In this document: piece after piece, positions 1 to 8,559 of the stretch
How positions within the stretch are numbered: the first letter of the stretch is position 1
How the letters are laid out: each line of letters starts with the position of its first letter
Source of the DNA: an uncultured bacterium
GTDB taxonomy: Bacteria; Verrucomicrobiota; Verrucomicrobiia; CAIQCK01
Direction of reading: 5' to 3'
Length of the DNA stretch: 64,000 bases
Assembly: GCA_903870275.1 (NCBI GenBank)
Contig: CAIQCK010000035.1
Coordinates: 1-64,000, forward strand
The notes under the pieces: model-generated
The model's input: only the letters and a program-made list of their open reading frames with translations
The model's database searches: none
What the model was told of the DNA's origin: nothing
Translations under genes and position numbers: made by a program

Positions 1-1128
1 GATGTTGGCGTGCTGGAGCAGTTTCGCGGTCAGTTGCACCTTCTCGGAGGCGTAGTTGGCGTTGAGCCAGGCCACGCGCACGCCGCTGGCGATGTTGTCC
101 TCCATGTCGCGAATATTTTCCTCGGCGGCCCGCGCCTTCAACTCCGCTTCCGACTGGCGCGCGGCGTAGAGGCCGCCCTCATAAAGCGGGATGCTCATGA
201 ACAGGCCGCCGGCGGCGTATTGACTTTTCAGTTGCGAGTTGTCGCGCTCCGGCGTGGCGCCCGCCGCCCCGCCGATTTTGATGGTCGGGTAATCCAGCGC
301 ACGCTCCGCCCGCGCAAACCGCTTCGCCGAATCGCGTTCCAGCCGCAGTTGCGTCAATTCCGGCCGGGTCACCATCGCCTGGTTGACCAGCGGCGAAACG
401 TCGGCGGGGACCGCTCCCGGCATCGGCTCTTCCACCAGCAGGAAATCCTGCTGTTCGCGGTAGCCAAGAATGTTGGACAGCGCGACCGACGCCGCTTTCA
501 GGTCGTTGCGGGCTTTGGCCAGCAGCAGTTTGCCTTCCTCCAGTGTGACGCCCGCAAAACTGAGGTCGAGTTCCGATTTCAACTTGTTCTCGGTCAGCAC
601 CTTCACCTGATCGTAAATGAGCTGGCGCGTCGCCACCGTTTGTTCGGCCACGGCAACCACCGACTGGGCTTGCAACGCGATGAAATACGCGGCGTTGACC
701 TGCACGAGGATGAAGTCGCGGACGGCCTCGGCGTTTTCCTTCGTGGCACGGGCATGGAGCCGCGAACTCTCTGTCAGGTTCGAGGTGCGTCCGAAGTCGG
801 TGACAAGCTGGCTCAGCGTCAGCCCGCCGGAAGCGCGGTCGAAGGCGTGCGCCGCGCCGAGCGATCCCGCCGCGATGCGGGTGTTGGAGGGGTCGCCCGT
901 GCCGACGGCGCTGATGTCACTCGAAATCTGCGGCAGGAACGCCGAGCGCACCTGAAGGACAACCTGGCTGGCGGCCAGCGCCTGCAGTTCGGCGGCGGAG
1001 ATTCTCGGATGGTGTTGAAGGGCGATCTCCTGCGCTTCTTTCAGCGTCAACTTCTTGGGCTCGGCGGCCAGCGCGGACGCGATGCTGAGCGCCAGCAAAC
1101 AAACCAACGGCGCACGTCGTGTTTTCAT
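1..1128 (-). CDS. TolC-family outer-membrane efflux channel (3' end cut by window)
   Basis: The frame starts at an ATG at 1128 and stays open to the first base of the window, giving 376 codons without a stop, so the C-terminus lies outside. The product begins MKTRRAPLVCLLALS, a signal peptide ending near ALAAEP. It then has the LTLKEAQEIAL segment typical of outer-membrane efflux proteins, followed by long Ala/Glu/Gln-rich helical stretches as in the TolC barrel/tunnel fold. The start codon overlaps the stop of the upstream RND pump gene by 4 bp (1125-1128), so the two are translationally coupled. In the family this protein forms the outer-membrane duct of a tripartite pump; here it would complete the adaptor and pump encoded upstream. 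The substrate cannot be read from the sequence. Confidence 0.9.
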   Translation of the reverse strand, partial: MKTRRAPLVCLLALSIASALAAEPKKLTLKEAQEIALQHHPRISAAELQALAASQVVLQVRSAFLPQISSDISAVGTGDPSNTRIAAGSLGAAHAFDRASGGLTLSQLVTDFGRTSNLTESSRLHARATKENAEAVRDFILVQVNAAYFIALQAQSVVAVAEQTVATRQLIYDQVKVLTENKLKSELDLSFAGVTLEEGKLLLAKARNDLKAASVALSNILGYREQQDFLLVEEPMPGAVPADVSPLVNQAMVTRPELTQLRLERDSAKRFARAERALDYPTIKIGGAAGATPERDNSQLKSQYAAGGLFMSIPLYEGGLYAARQSEAELKARAAEENIRDMEDNIASGVRVAWLNANYASEKVQLTAKLLQHANI

Positions 1129-4100
1129 ACAGGTTGGGTTTCGTTCGTTTCCGCAGGAGGCGTTGCCGGGCTGGAGCCTTCGTCGCGCTTGCGGTAGGCG
1201 ATCAAATACGCCGCTGGCACGATGAACACTGTCAACACCACCGACACGGTCAGGCCACCAATGATGGCGCGAGCCAACGGCGCGTAAGCCTCGCTGCCCG
1301 TGCCCAGTTTGAGCGCCATGGGGATCAAGCCGATCATCGTCGCCAGCGAAGTCATCAGCACCGGCCGCAGACGGATGCGGCAGGCGAGCGAGACGGCCTT
1401 CCGCAACGGTATGCCGTCGGCGCGGAGCCGGTTGGTAAAGTCCACGATCAAGATACTGTTCGAGACCACGATGCCGACCATCATCACCACGCCCATGAGC
1501 GACATCACATTGAGCGTGGTGCCGGTCATCGCCAGGGTCAGGAGCACGCCGGTCAGGCCGGTCGGCACCGCAAGCAGGATCAGCAAAGGGTCCAGGAACG
1601 ACCGCATCTGCGCGACGAGGATCAAATAAACGAGCAATGTGGCAAGAATCAGTCCCAACCAAAAACTCTTGAACGACTCGCGCATTGCCTGCACCGAGCC
1701 GCGCACGTTGACGACCGTGTTTTCCGGCAACTTGGTTTCGTCCACGATCCGCTGCACATCGGCATAAACGTGACTCAAGTCCTCGCCGGTGGGCGCTACG
1801 TAAACATCCACGGTCCGCCGGATCTGATAGTGGTCCACCTCGGTGGGTGCCGAGATACGCGAGATGTGAACCACGGAGTCCAGGCGTGTCGGATACTTCA
1901 AGTTCGTGCCGCGCAACGGCATGGCGCCGAGATCGGCCAGGTTTTTCACGTAGTTCTCCGGATACTGCACGGTCAGCAGGTAATTGTTGCCCGTTTTGGG
2001 GTCAATCCAATAACTCGGGGCAATCGTGCCGTTGGAGCTCAGCGCGGTGATGAGGCTGTCCGCGATTTCCTTGGTGCTGAGGCCCAATTCGCTGGCGCGT
2101 TCGCGGTCAATGTCAATTTTCAGCGCGGGATAATCCACGTCTTGCGGCACCAACACATCGCTGACTCCCGGCAGTGTGCGCACCCGGCCGGCGATCTGCG
2201 TGGCGATGGCGTGGGCGGTGGCGACGGTGGAACTGCTGACCTGGATGTTCAGCGGCGCGGGCATGCCCTGGTTGAGAATGGCGTCCACCAAACCGCCCGT
2301 CTGGAAATAGGCGCTGAGCTGCGGCAAGTCGCGCCGAAGCCGGGCGCGCACCTGGTCCATACAGTCGAAGCTGCTGAGACGGTGACCCTCGTTCAGACCG
2401 ACTTGCACGACCGCCGTGCTCGGACAGGAATTGGGATTGAGGATGGAGTTGAACCCCGGTGTGGTGCCGATATTGGACACGAGGATTTTCAGGTCTTTCG
2501 GCGGCACGACCTCGCGGACAATTTGCTCCACATCGCCGACCAGTTTCTCGGTCAGTTCGAGGCGCGTGCCGGAGGGTGCTTTGACACTGATGACGAACTG
2601 GCTTGGATCCGTGCGCGGGAAGTAGGCTTTGCCGATCATCGGATAAAGCCCCATGCTGAGCACGAAAACACCGGTGATGCCGATCACGGCGGCCACCGGG
2701 CGCAGCAGCGTCCAACCCACGGCCGTGTCGTAACCGTCGAGCATCGCGGTGAACTTGCGATTGAACCAGGCATTGAACCGCTGGCCCCAGCCTTTCGGTT
2801 CGACGGGCGAGTGCCCGTCGTGCGCTTGATGGCCCTTGATCAGGTGGGCGCAGAACAGCGGCACCACCATCATCGCCACGAGGTAGGAGGCGAACATCGA
2901 CAGCACCACCGCCAGCGCCAACGCGGAGAACAGAAACTTGCTTACGCCGTAGAGGAACGTCACCGGGAAGAAGACGACTGCCGTGGTCAGCGTGGCCGCC
3001 AACACGGCCAACTGCACCTCCGCGCCACCGCGTTCGGCGGCCACGTCGGGCGGCTCGCCCATTTCCAAATGGCGGAATATGTTTTCCAGCACCACCACCG
3101 AATTGTCAATCAGCCGCGAGAAGGCCAGCGCCAGCCCGCCGAGAATCATCGAGTTCACGGTGCTGCCCCCCGTCTGCAGCGCAATGAACGCGGCCAGCGC
3201 CGACAGTGGAATGGACAGAAACACCGCGACGGTGGCCCGCATGTTGCCCAGAAAAATCAGAATCATCAGCCCCGTGAGCACCAGGCCGATGGTTCCTTCG
3301 TGAATCAACGTTTCGATGGCGGTGCGCACGAACACCGATTGATCGAAGACCACTTGCGTGACCAACCGTTTGGGCACGTCCAAGAGGTGAGCGACGACGC
3401 TCTTGACGCCATCCACCACCGCGATGGTATTGGCGTCGCCGCCCTGCTTTAACACGGGGAGATACACGGACGGCTGGCTGTTGACGCGAACCTTGTTGAA
3501 TTGGATTTGCGAGGCATCCTGGGCCTTGCCCACGTCCGCCACCAGCACTGACGCGGCGCCGACGGTTTTCAGCGGCACCAAGTCAATGTCCTTCATGGCA
3601 TTGATCTGGTTGTTGGCATAAATGTTGTAATCGTACGGTCCGATCTTCACGTCGCCGGCCGGCAGGATCAGATTGGCCTGGTTGACGGTGCGCACCACGT
3701 CCATCACGCTCAACTGATGCGCCTCCAGCTTGAGCGGGTCCACATACACCATGATCTGCCGATACTTGCCGCCGAAGGCCGGCGGCACCGACGCGCCGGG
3801 GATGCCGGCCATCTGGTTGCGGATGGTGAACTGGCCCAAATCCCGCAACTGGGATTCGGTCAGCCCCTCGCCTTTCAGCGTCACCAAACACACCGGCAGG
3901 CTGGAGGCGTCGAACTTCATCACAATCGGCGGCAGCGTGCCTTGGGGCAGATAGCGCAGGCTGGCCATCGCCAGGTTGGCAACGCTGTTGGCGTCCGAAT
4001 CCGGGTTCGTGCCCGGCTGAAAATAGATTTTGATGAGGCTGACGCCGGTCAGCGAGCGCGATTCCATGTGGTCCATGCCGGGGGCCAGCGTGAACATGCG

Positions 4101-4298
4101 CTCGAACTGGCCGGTGATGTCGTTCTCGATCTGCTCCGGCGGCATGCCGGAGTAAAACGTGGCGACCACCACGACGGGAATGTTAATCGGCGGAAACAAA
4201 TCCACCGGCATCCGCACCAGACTGGTGACACCCACCACGCAGGTGATCAGGCAGATGACGATGATCAGATATGGAAAACGAAGAGCAAAGCGTGACAT
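1125..4298 (-). CDS. RND efflux pump inner-membrane permease (HAE1/AcrB-like)
   Basis: A 1057-residue protein, the usual length for AcrB/MdtB-type RND permeases. It starts MSRFALRFPYLIIVICLITC (first transmembrane helix) followed by the RMPVDLFPPINIPVV segment found after TM1 in HAE-type pumps. Two repeats of a large periplasmic loop plus helical bundle are visible. The TM4 motif that is usually DDAIVV reads IDNSVVVLENI, so one of the paired Asp residues is Asn. The second-half counterpart reads GIVVSNSILIVDF. The C-terminal tail is soluble and Pro/Glu-rich. The gene sits between an RraA-like gene (30 bp gap) and the TolC-like gene (4 bp overlap). It would drive proton-coupled export of drugs, metals or metabolites; the linked CusR/CusS-like pair hints at metal or envelope stress, but the substrate class is not proven. 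Confidence 0.93.
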   Translation of the reverse strand: MSRFALRFPYLIIVICLITCVVGVTSLVRMPVDLFPPINIPVVVVATFYSGMPPEQIENDITGQFERMFTLAPGMDHMESRSLTGVSLIKIYFQPGTNPDSDANSVANLAMASLRYLPQGTLPPIVMKFDASSLPVCLVTLKGEGLTESQLRDLGQFTIRNQMAGIPGASVPPAFGGKYRQIMVYVDPLKLEAHQLSVMDVVRTVNQANLILPAGDVKIGPYDYNIYANNQINAMKDIDLVPLKTVGAASVLVADVGKAQDASQIQFNKVRVNSQPSVYLPVLKQGGDANTIAVVDGVKSVVAHLLDVPKRLVTQVVFDQSVFVRTAIETLIHEGTIGLVLTGLMILIFLGNMRATVAVFLSIPLSALAAFIALQTGGSTVNSMILGGLALAFSRLIDNSVVVLENIFRHLEMGEPPDVAAERGGAEVQLAVLAATLTTAVVFFPVTFLYGVSKFLFSALALAVVLSMFASYLVAMMVVPLFCAHLIKGHQAHDGHSPVEPKGWGQRFNAWFNRKFTAMLDGYDTAVGWTLLRPVAAVIGITGVFVLSMGLYPMIGKAYFPRTDPSQFVISVKAPSGTRLELTEKLVGDVEQIVREVVPPKDLKILVSNIGTTPGFNSILNPNSCPSTAVVQVGLNEGHRLSSFDCMDQVRARLRRDLPQLSAYFQTGGLVDAILNQGMPAPLNIQVSSSTVATAHAIATQIAGRVRTLPGVSDVLVPQDVDYPALKIDIDRERASELGLSTKEIADSLITALSSNGTIAPSYWIDPKTGNNYLLTVQYPENYVKNLADLGAMPLRGTNLKYPTRLDSVVHISRISAPTEVDHYQIRRTVDVYVAPTGEDLSHVYADVQRIVDETKLPENTVVNVRGSVQAMRESFKSFWLGLILATLLVYLILVAQMRSFLDPLLILLAVPTGLTGVLLTLAMTGTTLNVMSLMGVVMMVGIVVSNSILIVDFTNRLRADGIPLRKAVSLACRIRLRPVLMTSLATMIGLIPMALKLGTGSEAYAPLARAIIGGLTVSVVLTVFIVPAAYLIAYRKRDEGSSPATPPAETNETQPV

Positions 4299-4328
4299 AA
4301 CGGTCTCTAAAGATTTTGCGCGGCTTCT

Positions 4329-5033
4329 TTACGACTCCTTCCAGACGACGGCTTCGCGCAGCTTCTCCAAGGAGAAGTTGCTTCCACGGCACACGGCGGC
4401 GATCTTTTCCGCGCGTTGCCGGAATTTCTCCGCGACGGCGGGGATGTCGGCGGCAATTCCCTTGGGAATGGACAACACGCCGTGGCAATCGCCGTGGATC
4501 AGGTCGCCGGGCCGGATGGTCAAATCGCCTACTTGGACGGGCTTGCCAAACTCCAGGATGTGAACGTAGGCGTGCGAGACGGCCACGCTGCCCGCGAAAA
4601 CCGGGAAGCCCATCGCGGACAGGGCGGGCAGATCGCGCACGGCGCCGTTGGTCACCGCGCCCACGCAGCCGAGAGCTTTCAGAATGTTGGTCTGCGTCTC
4701 ACCGATGAACGCGCCCGTGCCGGGTTTCTCGTCGGAGTCCTGGACGACCACCACGCGCGGCCCGGGAATCGTTTGCACGTAGTTCCACCAGTTCCACCAA
4801 TTCGTATCGTCGGGATGAAGATGCGGGCGGGCCAGCACTCCGGTGCAACGGATTCGCACGGTTGCCGCGTAACCGATCATCGCCGGCAGGGTGGGAAAAA
4901 CACTGTGGATGGTTGAGAGAGCGTAGCCTTCGTCGCGCAGGCGCAGGTCGAAGGTTTCGATGGCGTTGGCGACCATGCAGGTGCTGAGCTGCCGGATCGC
5001 GTTCAGTTGGTCGGTGCTTAGGGTTTCCTTCAT
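4329..5033 (-). CDS. RraA-family protein (dimethylmenaquinone methyltransferase/HMG aldolase-like fold)
   Basis: A 234-residue product matching the RraA/HMG-aldolase family in length and in its C-terminal half. The metal/substrate-site region is recognisable: GDLIHGDCHGVLSIPK followed by a helical tail. The motif GAVTNGAVRDLPAL matches the family's conserved G-x(2)-T-x-G-x-(I/V)-R-D stretch. I chose the ATG at 5033, which has GGAG 9 nt upstream, over an earlier ATG at 5090 that would overlap the adaptor gene by 20 bp and lacks a ribosome site. Family members are either RNase E inhibitors or class II aldolases for 4-hydroxy-4-methyl-2-oxoglutarate and related keto acids; the Arg-Asp pair favours an aldolase/decarboxylase role. 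Its place inside an efflux operon, between adaptor and pump, is unusual and may point to a small organic acid handled by the system. Confidence 0.85.
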   Translation of the reverse strand: MKETLSTDQLNAIRQLSTCMVANAIETFDLRLRDEGYALSTIHSVFPTLPAMIGYAATVRIRCTGVLARPHLHPDDTNWWNWWNYVQTIPGPRVVVVQDSDEKPGTGAFIGETQTNILKALGCVGAVTNGAVRDLPALSAMGFPVFAGSVAVSHAYVHILEFGKPVQVGDLTIRPGDLIHGDCHGVLSIPKGIAADIPAVAEKFRQRAEKIAAVCRGSNFSLEKLREAVVWKES

Positions 5034-5070
5034 TGATGGGGTCTCCAGAACTGAGGGCCATCGTCCGGTT

Positions 5071-6201
5071 TCATTCGGTATGGTTGCCATTCGTCAGTTT
5101 CGGCCTGACTTTTTGGCCGGGTTTCACCAACGAGCGGGCGCCGATCATCACCAAATCGTTTTCCTTCAGCCCGCTGGCGACTTCGACCTTGTAGGGCGTG
5201 GCCACGCCGATCGTGACGGGCCGTTCCTCGATTTGATCTTGCGCGTTCACCAGATACACGGTGGGCTGTTTGCCGGGAGCGACCGCCTCGACCGGAACCG
5301 TCAGCGCGTTTTCCCGGCGGTCGAACTTCAAGGTCACGAAGGCATAAATGCCGGGAATCAGTTCCAGATCGGGGTTCGGCACTTCCACCTCGGTCTCCAT
5401 CGTGCGCGTGACCGGATCCACCTTGTGGGTGAAGCGGGTGATCTTTCCCGTAAAAGTTTTCTTCAGTGACTCCACGCGGACATCCACCGAATCGCCGGCG
5501 TGGATGCCGGAGACGTAGTTTACGGAAACGGGGAAATCCAGCCGCAACCGGTAGTTGTCCGAAACGCGCACCAGCGGCATGGTCTGGGTGTTCGACGCCG
5601 TGCCGGCCTGGATCAGCGATCCCGGGTCCGCGTAACGATGCGTGACGATGCCATCGAAAGGCGCGGTGATTTGCGTATATTCAACGAGCGTCTTGTCTTT
5701 TTCCACTTCGGCCTTGGTGGCGGCCACGGTGGCGGCGGCGGTGCGTTCATTGGCCTCGGCGGTGTCGAGGTCTTGTTGGGCGACCAGACCGGGATGTTCT
5801 TTGCTGACGGACACCAAGCGTGTGTTGATGAGGCGCGCGTTGGTGTAATCCGCCTCGGCCTTTTGCTGCTTGGCCTCGGCGTTGCGCAACTCGTCATGCA
5901 ACTCCGGCACTTCCAGCGTGGCCATGAGTTGCCCGGCCTTGACCTTGTCGCCGAAATCCACGTTCATCTTGTCCACGTAGCCGGAAACCTTCGCGTGAAG
6001 GTCCACTTCCAAGTAGGGCCGGAACTCGGCGTAGCACATCAGTTCGCTAGACAGATCCTCGCGTGCCGCCTTGGCGACGGCGACGGAGAACAGGTGCCCG
6101 CCCTCCTCAGTTTTAATTTCCTTGCGAAAACCGCGCACGGCGAACACCGCGCCCGCTATGGCGGCCGCCGCCACGAGAATGATCAAGCTCCATCGTTTCA
6201 T
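5071..6201 (-). CDS. RND efflux periplasmic adaptor (membrane fusion protein)
   Basis: About 376 residues, beginning MKRWSLIILVAAAAIAGAVF (signal/anchor helix). It has a biotinyl-lipoyl-like half motif (AKVSGYVDKMNVDFGDKVKAG), a long alpha-helical hairpin rich in Ala/Glu/Lys, a second lipoyl half (YTQITAPFDGIVTHRYADPG), then beta-barrel and membrane-proximal domains. This is the HlyD/AcrA architecture that links the RND pump to TolC. The kinase stop lies at 6207-6209. A TTG at 6210 with a GAGG just upstream would overlap it and is an alternative start; the ATG at 6201 gives the more typical signal sequence. The gene is second in the structural part of the operon, after the two regulators. Confidence 0.92.
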   Translation of the reverse strand: MKRWSLIILVAAAAIAGAVFAVRGFRKEIKTEEGGHLFSVAVAKAAREDLSSELMCYAEFRPYLEVDLHAKVSGYVDKMNVDFGDKVKAGQLMATLEVPELHDELRNAEAKQQKAEADYTNARLINTRLVSVSKEHPGLVAQQDLDTAEANERTAAATVAATKAEVEKDKTLVEYTQITAPFDGIVTHRYADPGSLIQAGTASNTQTMPLVRVSDNYRLRLDFPVSVNYVSGIHAGDSVDVRVESLKKTFTGKITRFTHKVDPVTRTMETEVEVPNPDLELIPGIYAFVTLKFDRRENALTVPVEAVAPGKQPTVYLVNAQDQIEERPVTIGVATPYKVEVASGLKENDLVMIGARSLVKPGQKVRPKLTNGNHTE

Positions 6202-6206
6202 TCGAA

Positions 6207-7655
6207 TCAATTGCCCTCGCTTGCTTTGGTTGTTTCTTCCGCCGTTTCGGCGCGCGCCGCCGCCAGCGGCAACTCCACGCTGAAACAGCTCCCGCGGTCC
6301 GGCTCGCTTTCCACGCGGACCTTGCCGTCGTGCGCGTCGCAGATGGCCTTCACGATCGAAAGACCCAGGCCGGCGCCGCCCATCTCACGCGAGCGCGCCT
6401 TGTCCACGCGATAAAACCGCTCGAACAAATGCGGCAACGCGTCGGCCGGAATGCCCATGCCGTTGTCGGTGACTCCCATCCAGGCCCTGCCGTCGGTGAC
6501 GCACACGGCCACGGTGACCGTTCCGCCCGCGGGCGTGTATTTGATGGCGTTGTCGAGCAGGTTGACGACCACCTGTTTCAGCCGCGCGCGGTCGCCCTCG
6601 ACGGTCACGCCGCGGGAAATAGCGCGCGATAACGACACGCCCTTGTCTTCCGCGAGCAGGCACATCTGTTCGGTGGTTGTCATCGCCAGTTCGCCGAGAT
6701 CGAACCGAACCCGCTCGGTCTGCGCCTCGCCGGCATCGAGCCGCGACAACGCGAAAAGCCCCTCGACGATTCGCGCGAGCCGGTCCACTTCTTCCAGCAC
6801 GCTGCCGATGCTGTCGCGCGTGGCCGCGGGCAAACCCGGCGCGCCCACCGCGTTCTCCAACTCGCCCCGGATCACAGTGAGTGGCGTCCGCAACTCGTGC
6901 GAGGCGTCCGCCAGGAACCGCCGCGTGTAGTCGAACGATTCATTCAACCGCGTGATCATGCGGTTGAGCGCTTCCGAGAGCCGCTGCAACTCGTCGTCGG
7001 TCGGCGGCACCGGCAGCCGTTCGCCGAGGTTGTGCGAACTGATCCGCTCGGCAGTACGAGTGATGACGCCCACCGGCGTCAGCGCACGGCGCACCAGCGC
7101 GTAACCGCCGAGGATGGCGATGACCAAAATCGCCGGCAAACCGAGCGCCAGCGGCAACATCATCTGTTGCAACACGGTCTGGATCGGCGCGCGCGACGCG
7201 CCGACTTCGATGACGAAACTCCTGTCGCCCGCCTGGCACACGAGCGTCTCCACGAGCAACGGTTTCCAATCCGGCTCCATTTCGTTGCGCAGCATCTCGT
7301 GCGGCGTCGGCACCGGCGGGAGTCGCACCCCGGCCGGATCGAAGCTCGCGTCGAGCGGCTTGCCCGACACATAAAGCAGCGCGCCACCGCTCGCCACGCG
7401 GATGAACCGGCCGCTGCGCTCCGGCGCGTAACGCTCGTTGATTTCCGTCGCAAGGGTTTTCGCGTCCACGTTGCCGCCCGCGCTCGTCAACAACTCGGCG
7501 ATCTGGTTCGCGCGGCGGCTGAGCGATGCGCCGAGACTGGTTTCCAGGTAGTGCGCGAGCTGCCAGTAGATGAAGGCGCCGAAGATCACAAAGACCGCGC
7601 ACAACCAGCCGGCATACCAGCTCACCACCCGGAAACCGATGGAGCGCGTGTTCAT
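6207..7655 (-). CDS. Sensor histidine kinase (CusS/heavy-metal-sensor-like)
   Basis: A 482-residue transmembrane kinase. TM1 lies near residues 12-34 and TM2 near 172-195, bounding a periplasmic sensor domain of about 130 residues. A HAMP linker follows, then the H-box FLADASHELRTPLTVIRG with the phospho-accepting His, and an ATPase domain with N-box NLLDNAIKYTP, G1 box VTDNGMGIP and G2 box GGAGLGLSIVK. It overlaps the response regulator gene by 4 bp (7652-7655), so the two are a cognate pair. The layout and short periplasmic domain resemble kinases of metal or envelope-stress efflux systems; the ligand is unknown. It probably phosphorylates the upstream-encoded OmpR-type regulator, which would act on the boxes described at 8350-8411 and 10541-12148. 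Confidence 0.92.
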   Translation of the reverse strand: MNTRSIGFRVVSWYAGWLCAVFVIFGAFIYWQLAHYLETSLGASLSRRANQIAELLTSAGGNVDAKTLATEINERYAPERSGRFIRVASGGALLYVSGKPLDASFDPAGVRLPPVPTPHEMLRNEMEPDWKPLLVETLVCQAGDRSFVIEVGASRAPIQTVLQQMMLPLALGLPAILVIAILGGYALVRRALTPVGVITRTAERISSHNLGERLPVPPTDDELQRLSEALNRMITRLNESFDYTRRFLADASHELRTPLTVIRGELENAVGAPGLPAATRDSIGSVLEEVDRLARIVEGLFALSRLDAGEAQTERVRFDLGELAMTTTEQMCLLAEDKGVSLSRAISRGVTVEGDRARLKQVVVNLLDNAIKYTPAGGTVTVAVCVTDGRAWMGVTDNGMGIPADALPHLFERFYRVDKARSREMGGAGLGLSIVKAICDAHDGKVRVESEPDRGSCFSVELPLAAARAETAEETTKASEGN

Positions 7656-8332
7656 GTCCCCGGCTCTTCGGTAATGCAGTAGCCGACGCCACGCACGGTG
7701 CGGATCAGTTTCTGCGGGAACGGATCGTCCACCTTCGCGCGCAAGTGGCGGATGTAAACGTCCACGATGTTCGTCAAGCCCTCGAAGCTCTGGTCCCAGA
7801 CGTGCTCGATGATCATGGTGCGGGAGAACACGCGGGCCGGATGGCTCATGAGGTATTCGAGCAGCGAGTATTCCTTCGAGGTAAGCTCGATCCGCCTGCC
7901 ATCGCGCTTGACCTGCTGCGTAAGCCGGTCCAGTTCGAGACCGTCCACGCGCAACACGTTCTCTCGTGCGACCGGCCCGCGGCGCAGCAACGATTTGATC
8001 CGCACCAACAGCTCGGCGAAGGCAAACGGCTTGGTCAGGTAATCATCCGCGCCGGCCTCGAAGTGCCGGACCTTTTCCGCAGTGGCGTCGCGCGCGGTGA
8101 GGATGAGAATGGGCACGCTGGTGTTCTTGCGCCGGATGCGGCTCAACACCTCCGTGCCCGACAGTTTCGGCAGCATCAGGTCGAGAATCACGAGGTCGTA
8201 GTCGTTGGCGCTGGCCATGTCCCAACCGCTCTCGCCGTCGCGGGCAACATCCACCGCGAACCGTTCGGCGCGCAAACCGCGCGCAACGAAGTCGGCAACC
8301 TTGTTTTCGTCTTCGATCAACAGGCAACGCAT
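7652..8332 (-). CDS. OmpR/PhoB-family response regulator
   Basis: 226 residues. The receiver domain (about 1-115) has the acidic pair in MRCLLIEDE, the phospho-Asp in LVILDLMLPKLSG, the Thr switch in ILTARD and the Lys in LTKPFAF. The C-terminal winged-helix DNA-binding domain (about 125-222) ends with VDVYIRHLRAKVDD and IRTVRGVGYCI, diagnostic of OmpR-type regulators. It is the first gene of the efflux operon, with promoter element box A just upstream. OmpR-type regulators bind head-to-tail direct repeats spaced 10-11 bp, the geometry of box A, so autoregulation is likely. The predicted transcription start is only about 10 nt before the ATG, so the mRNA may be almost leaderless. Confidence 0.95.
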   Translation of the reverse strand: MRCLLIEDENKVADFVARGLRAERFAVDVARDGESGWDMASANDYDLVILDLMLPKLSGTEVLSRIRRKNTSVPILILTARDATAEKVRHFEAGADDYLTKPFAFAELLVRIKSLLRRGPVARENVLRVDGLELDRLTQQVKRDGRRIELTSKEYSLLEYLMSHPARVFSRTMIIEHVWDQSFEGLTNIVDVYIRHLRAKVDDPFPQKLIRTVRGVGYCITEEPGT

Positions 8333-8349
8333 AGGATTAAGTAACCGCC

Positions 8350-8411
8350 CTAGTAAACAATGCCGGCATTAAGGCTGCATTGACGGCAAATTAAAATCCG
8401 TTCATACAAGT
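8350..8411 (-). promoter_or_regulatory. Promoter box A: 11-bp-periodic response-regulator site upstream of the efflux operon
   Basis: Read on the + strand, 7-mers recur every 11 bp: ATTAAGG (8368), ATTGACG (8379), ATTAAAA (8390), TTCATAC (8401). Read toward the operon, the element ends in CCTTAAT, followed after exactly 12 nt by a -10-like TACTAG (8350-8355). The repeat therefore overlaps the -35 region, the arrangement of PhoB-type class II activation. The same layout occurs upstream of the three secreted paralogs (boxes B-D). That the response regulator at 7652-8332 binds it is an inference. Confidence 0.6.
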
Positions 8412-8530
8412 TCGCAAGTGCCGCCGGTCAATTACCGGCCTGCCGTTTGGGGCCGCCGCTCAAAAAGCGGCAATAGTCCGGCAAAATCCGAGTTGCCCGC
8501 GCCTCTCATTCGGAGCAATATGGCCGCTTT

Positions 8531-8539
8531 TATTATAAA
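8531..8539 (+). promoter_or_regulatory. Possible -10 element for the outer-membrane protein gene
   Basis: An AT-rich stretch in an otherwise GC-rich spacer holds TATTAT and overlapping TATAAA, 21-29 nt before the ATG at 8560. No convincing -35 hexamer sits 16-18 nt further upstream, so an activator or alternative sigma factor may be needed. Box A lies further upstream in the opposite orientation and could serve both directions. Confidence 0.3.
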
Positions 8540-8559
8540 GGCGAAAAGAATCATTGAAA

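Noticed and set aside
1119..3452. Long + strand frame opposite the RND pump gene
   Set aside because: His/Arg/Gln-rich sequence without any recognisable motif; the minus strand encodes a full-length RND permease.
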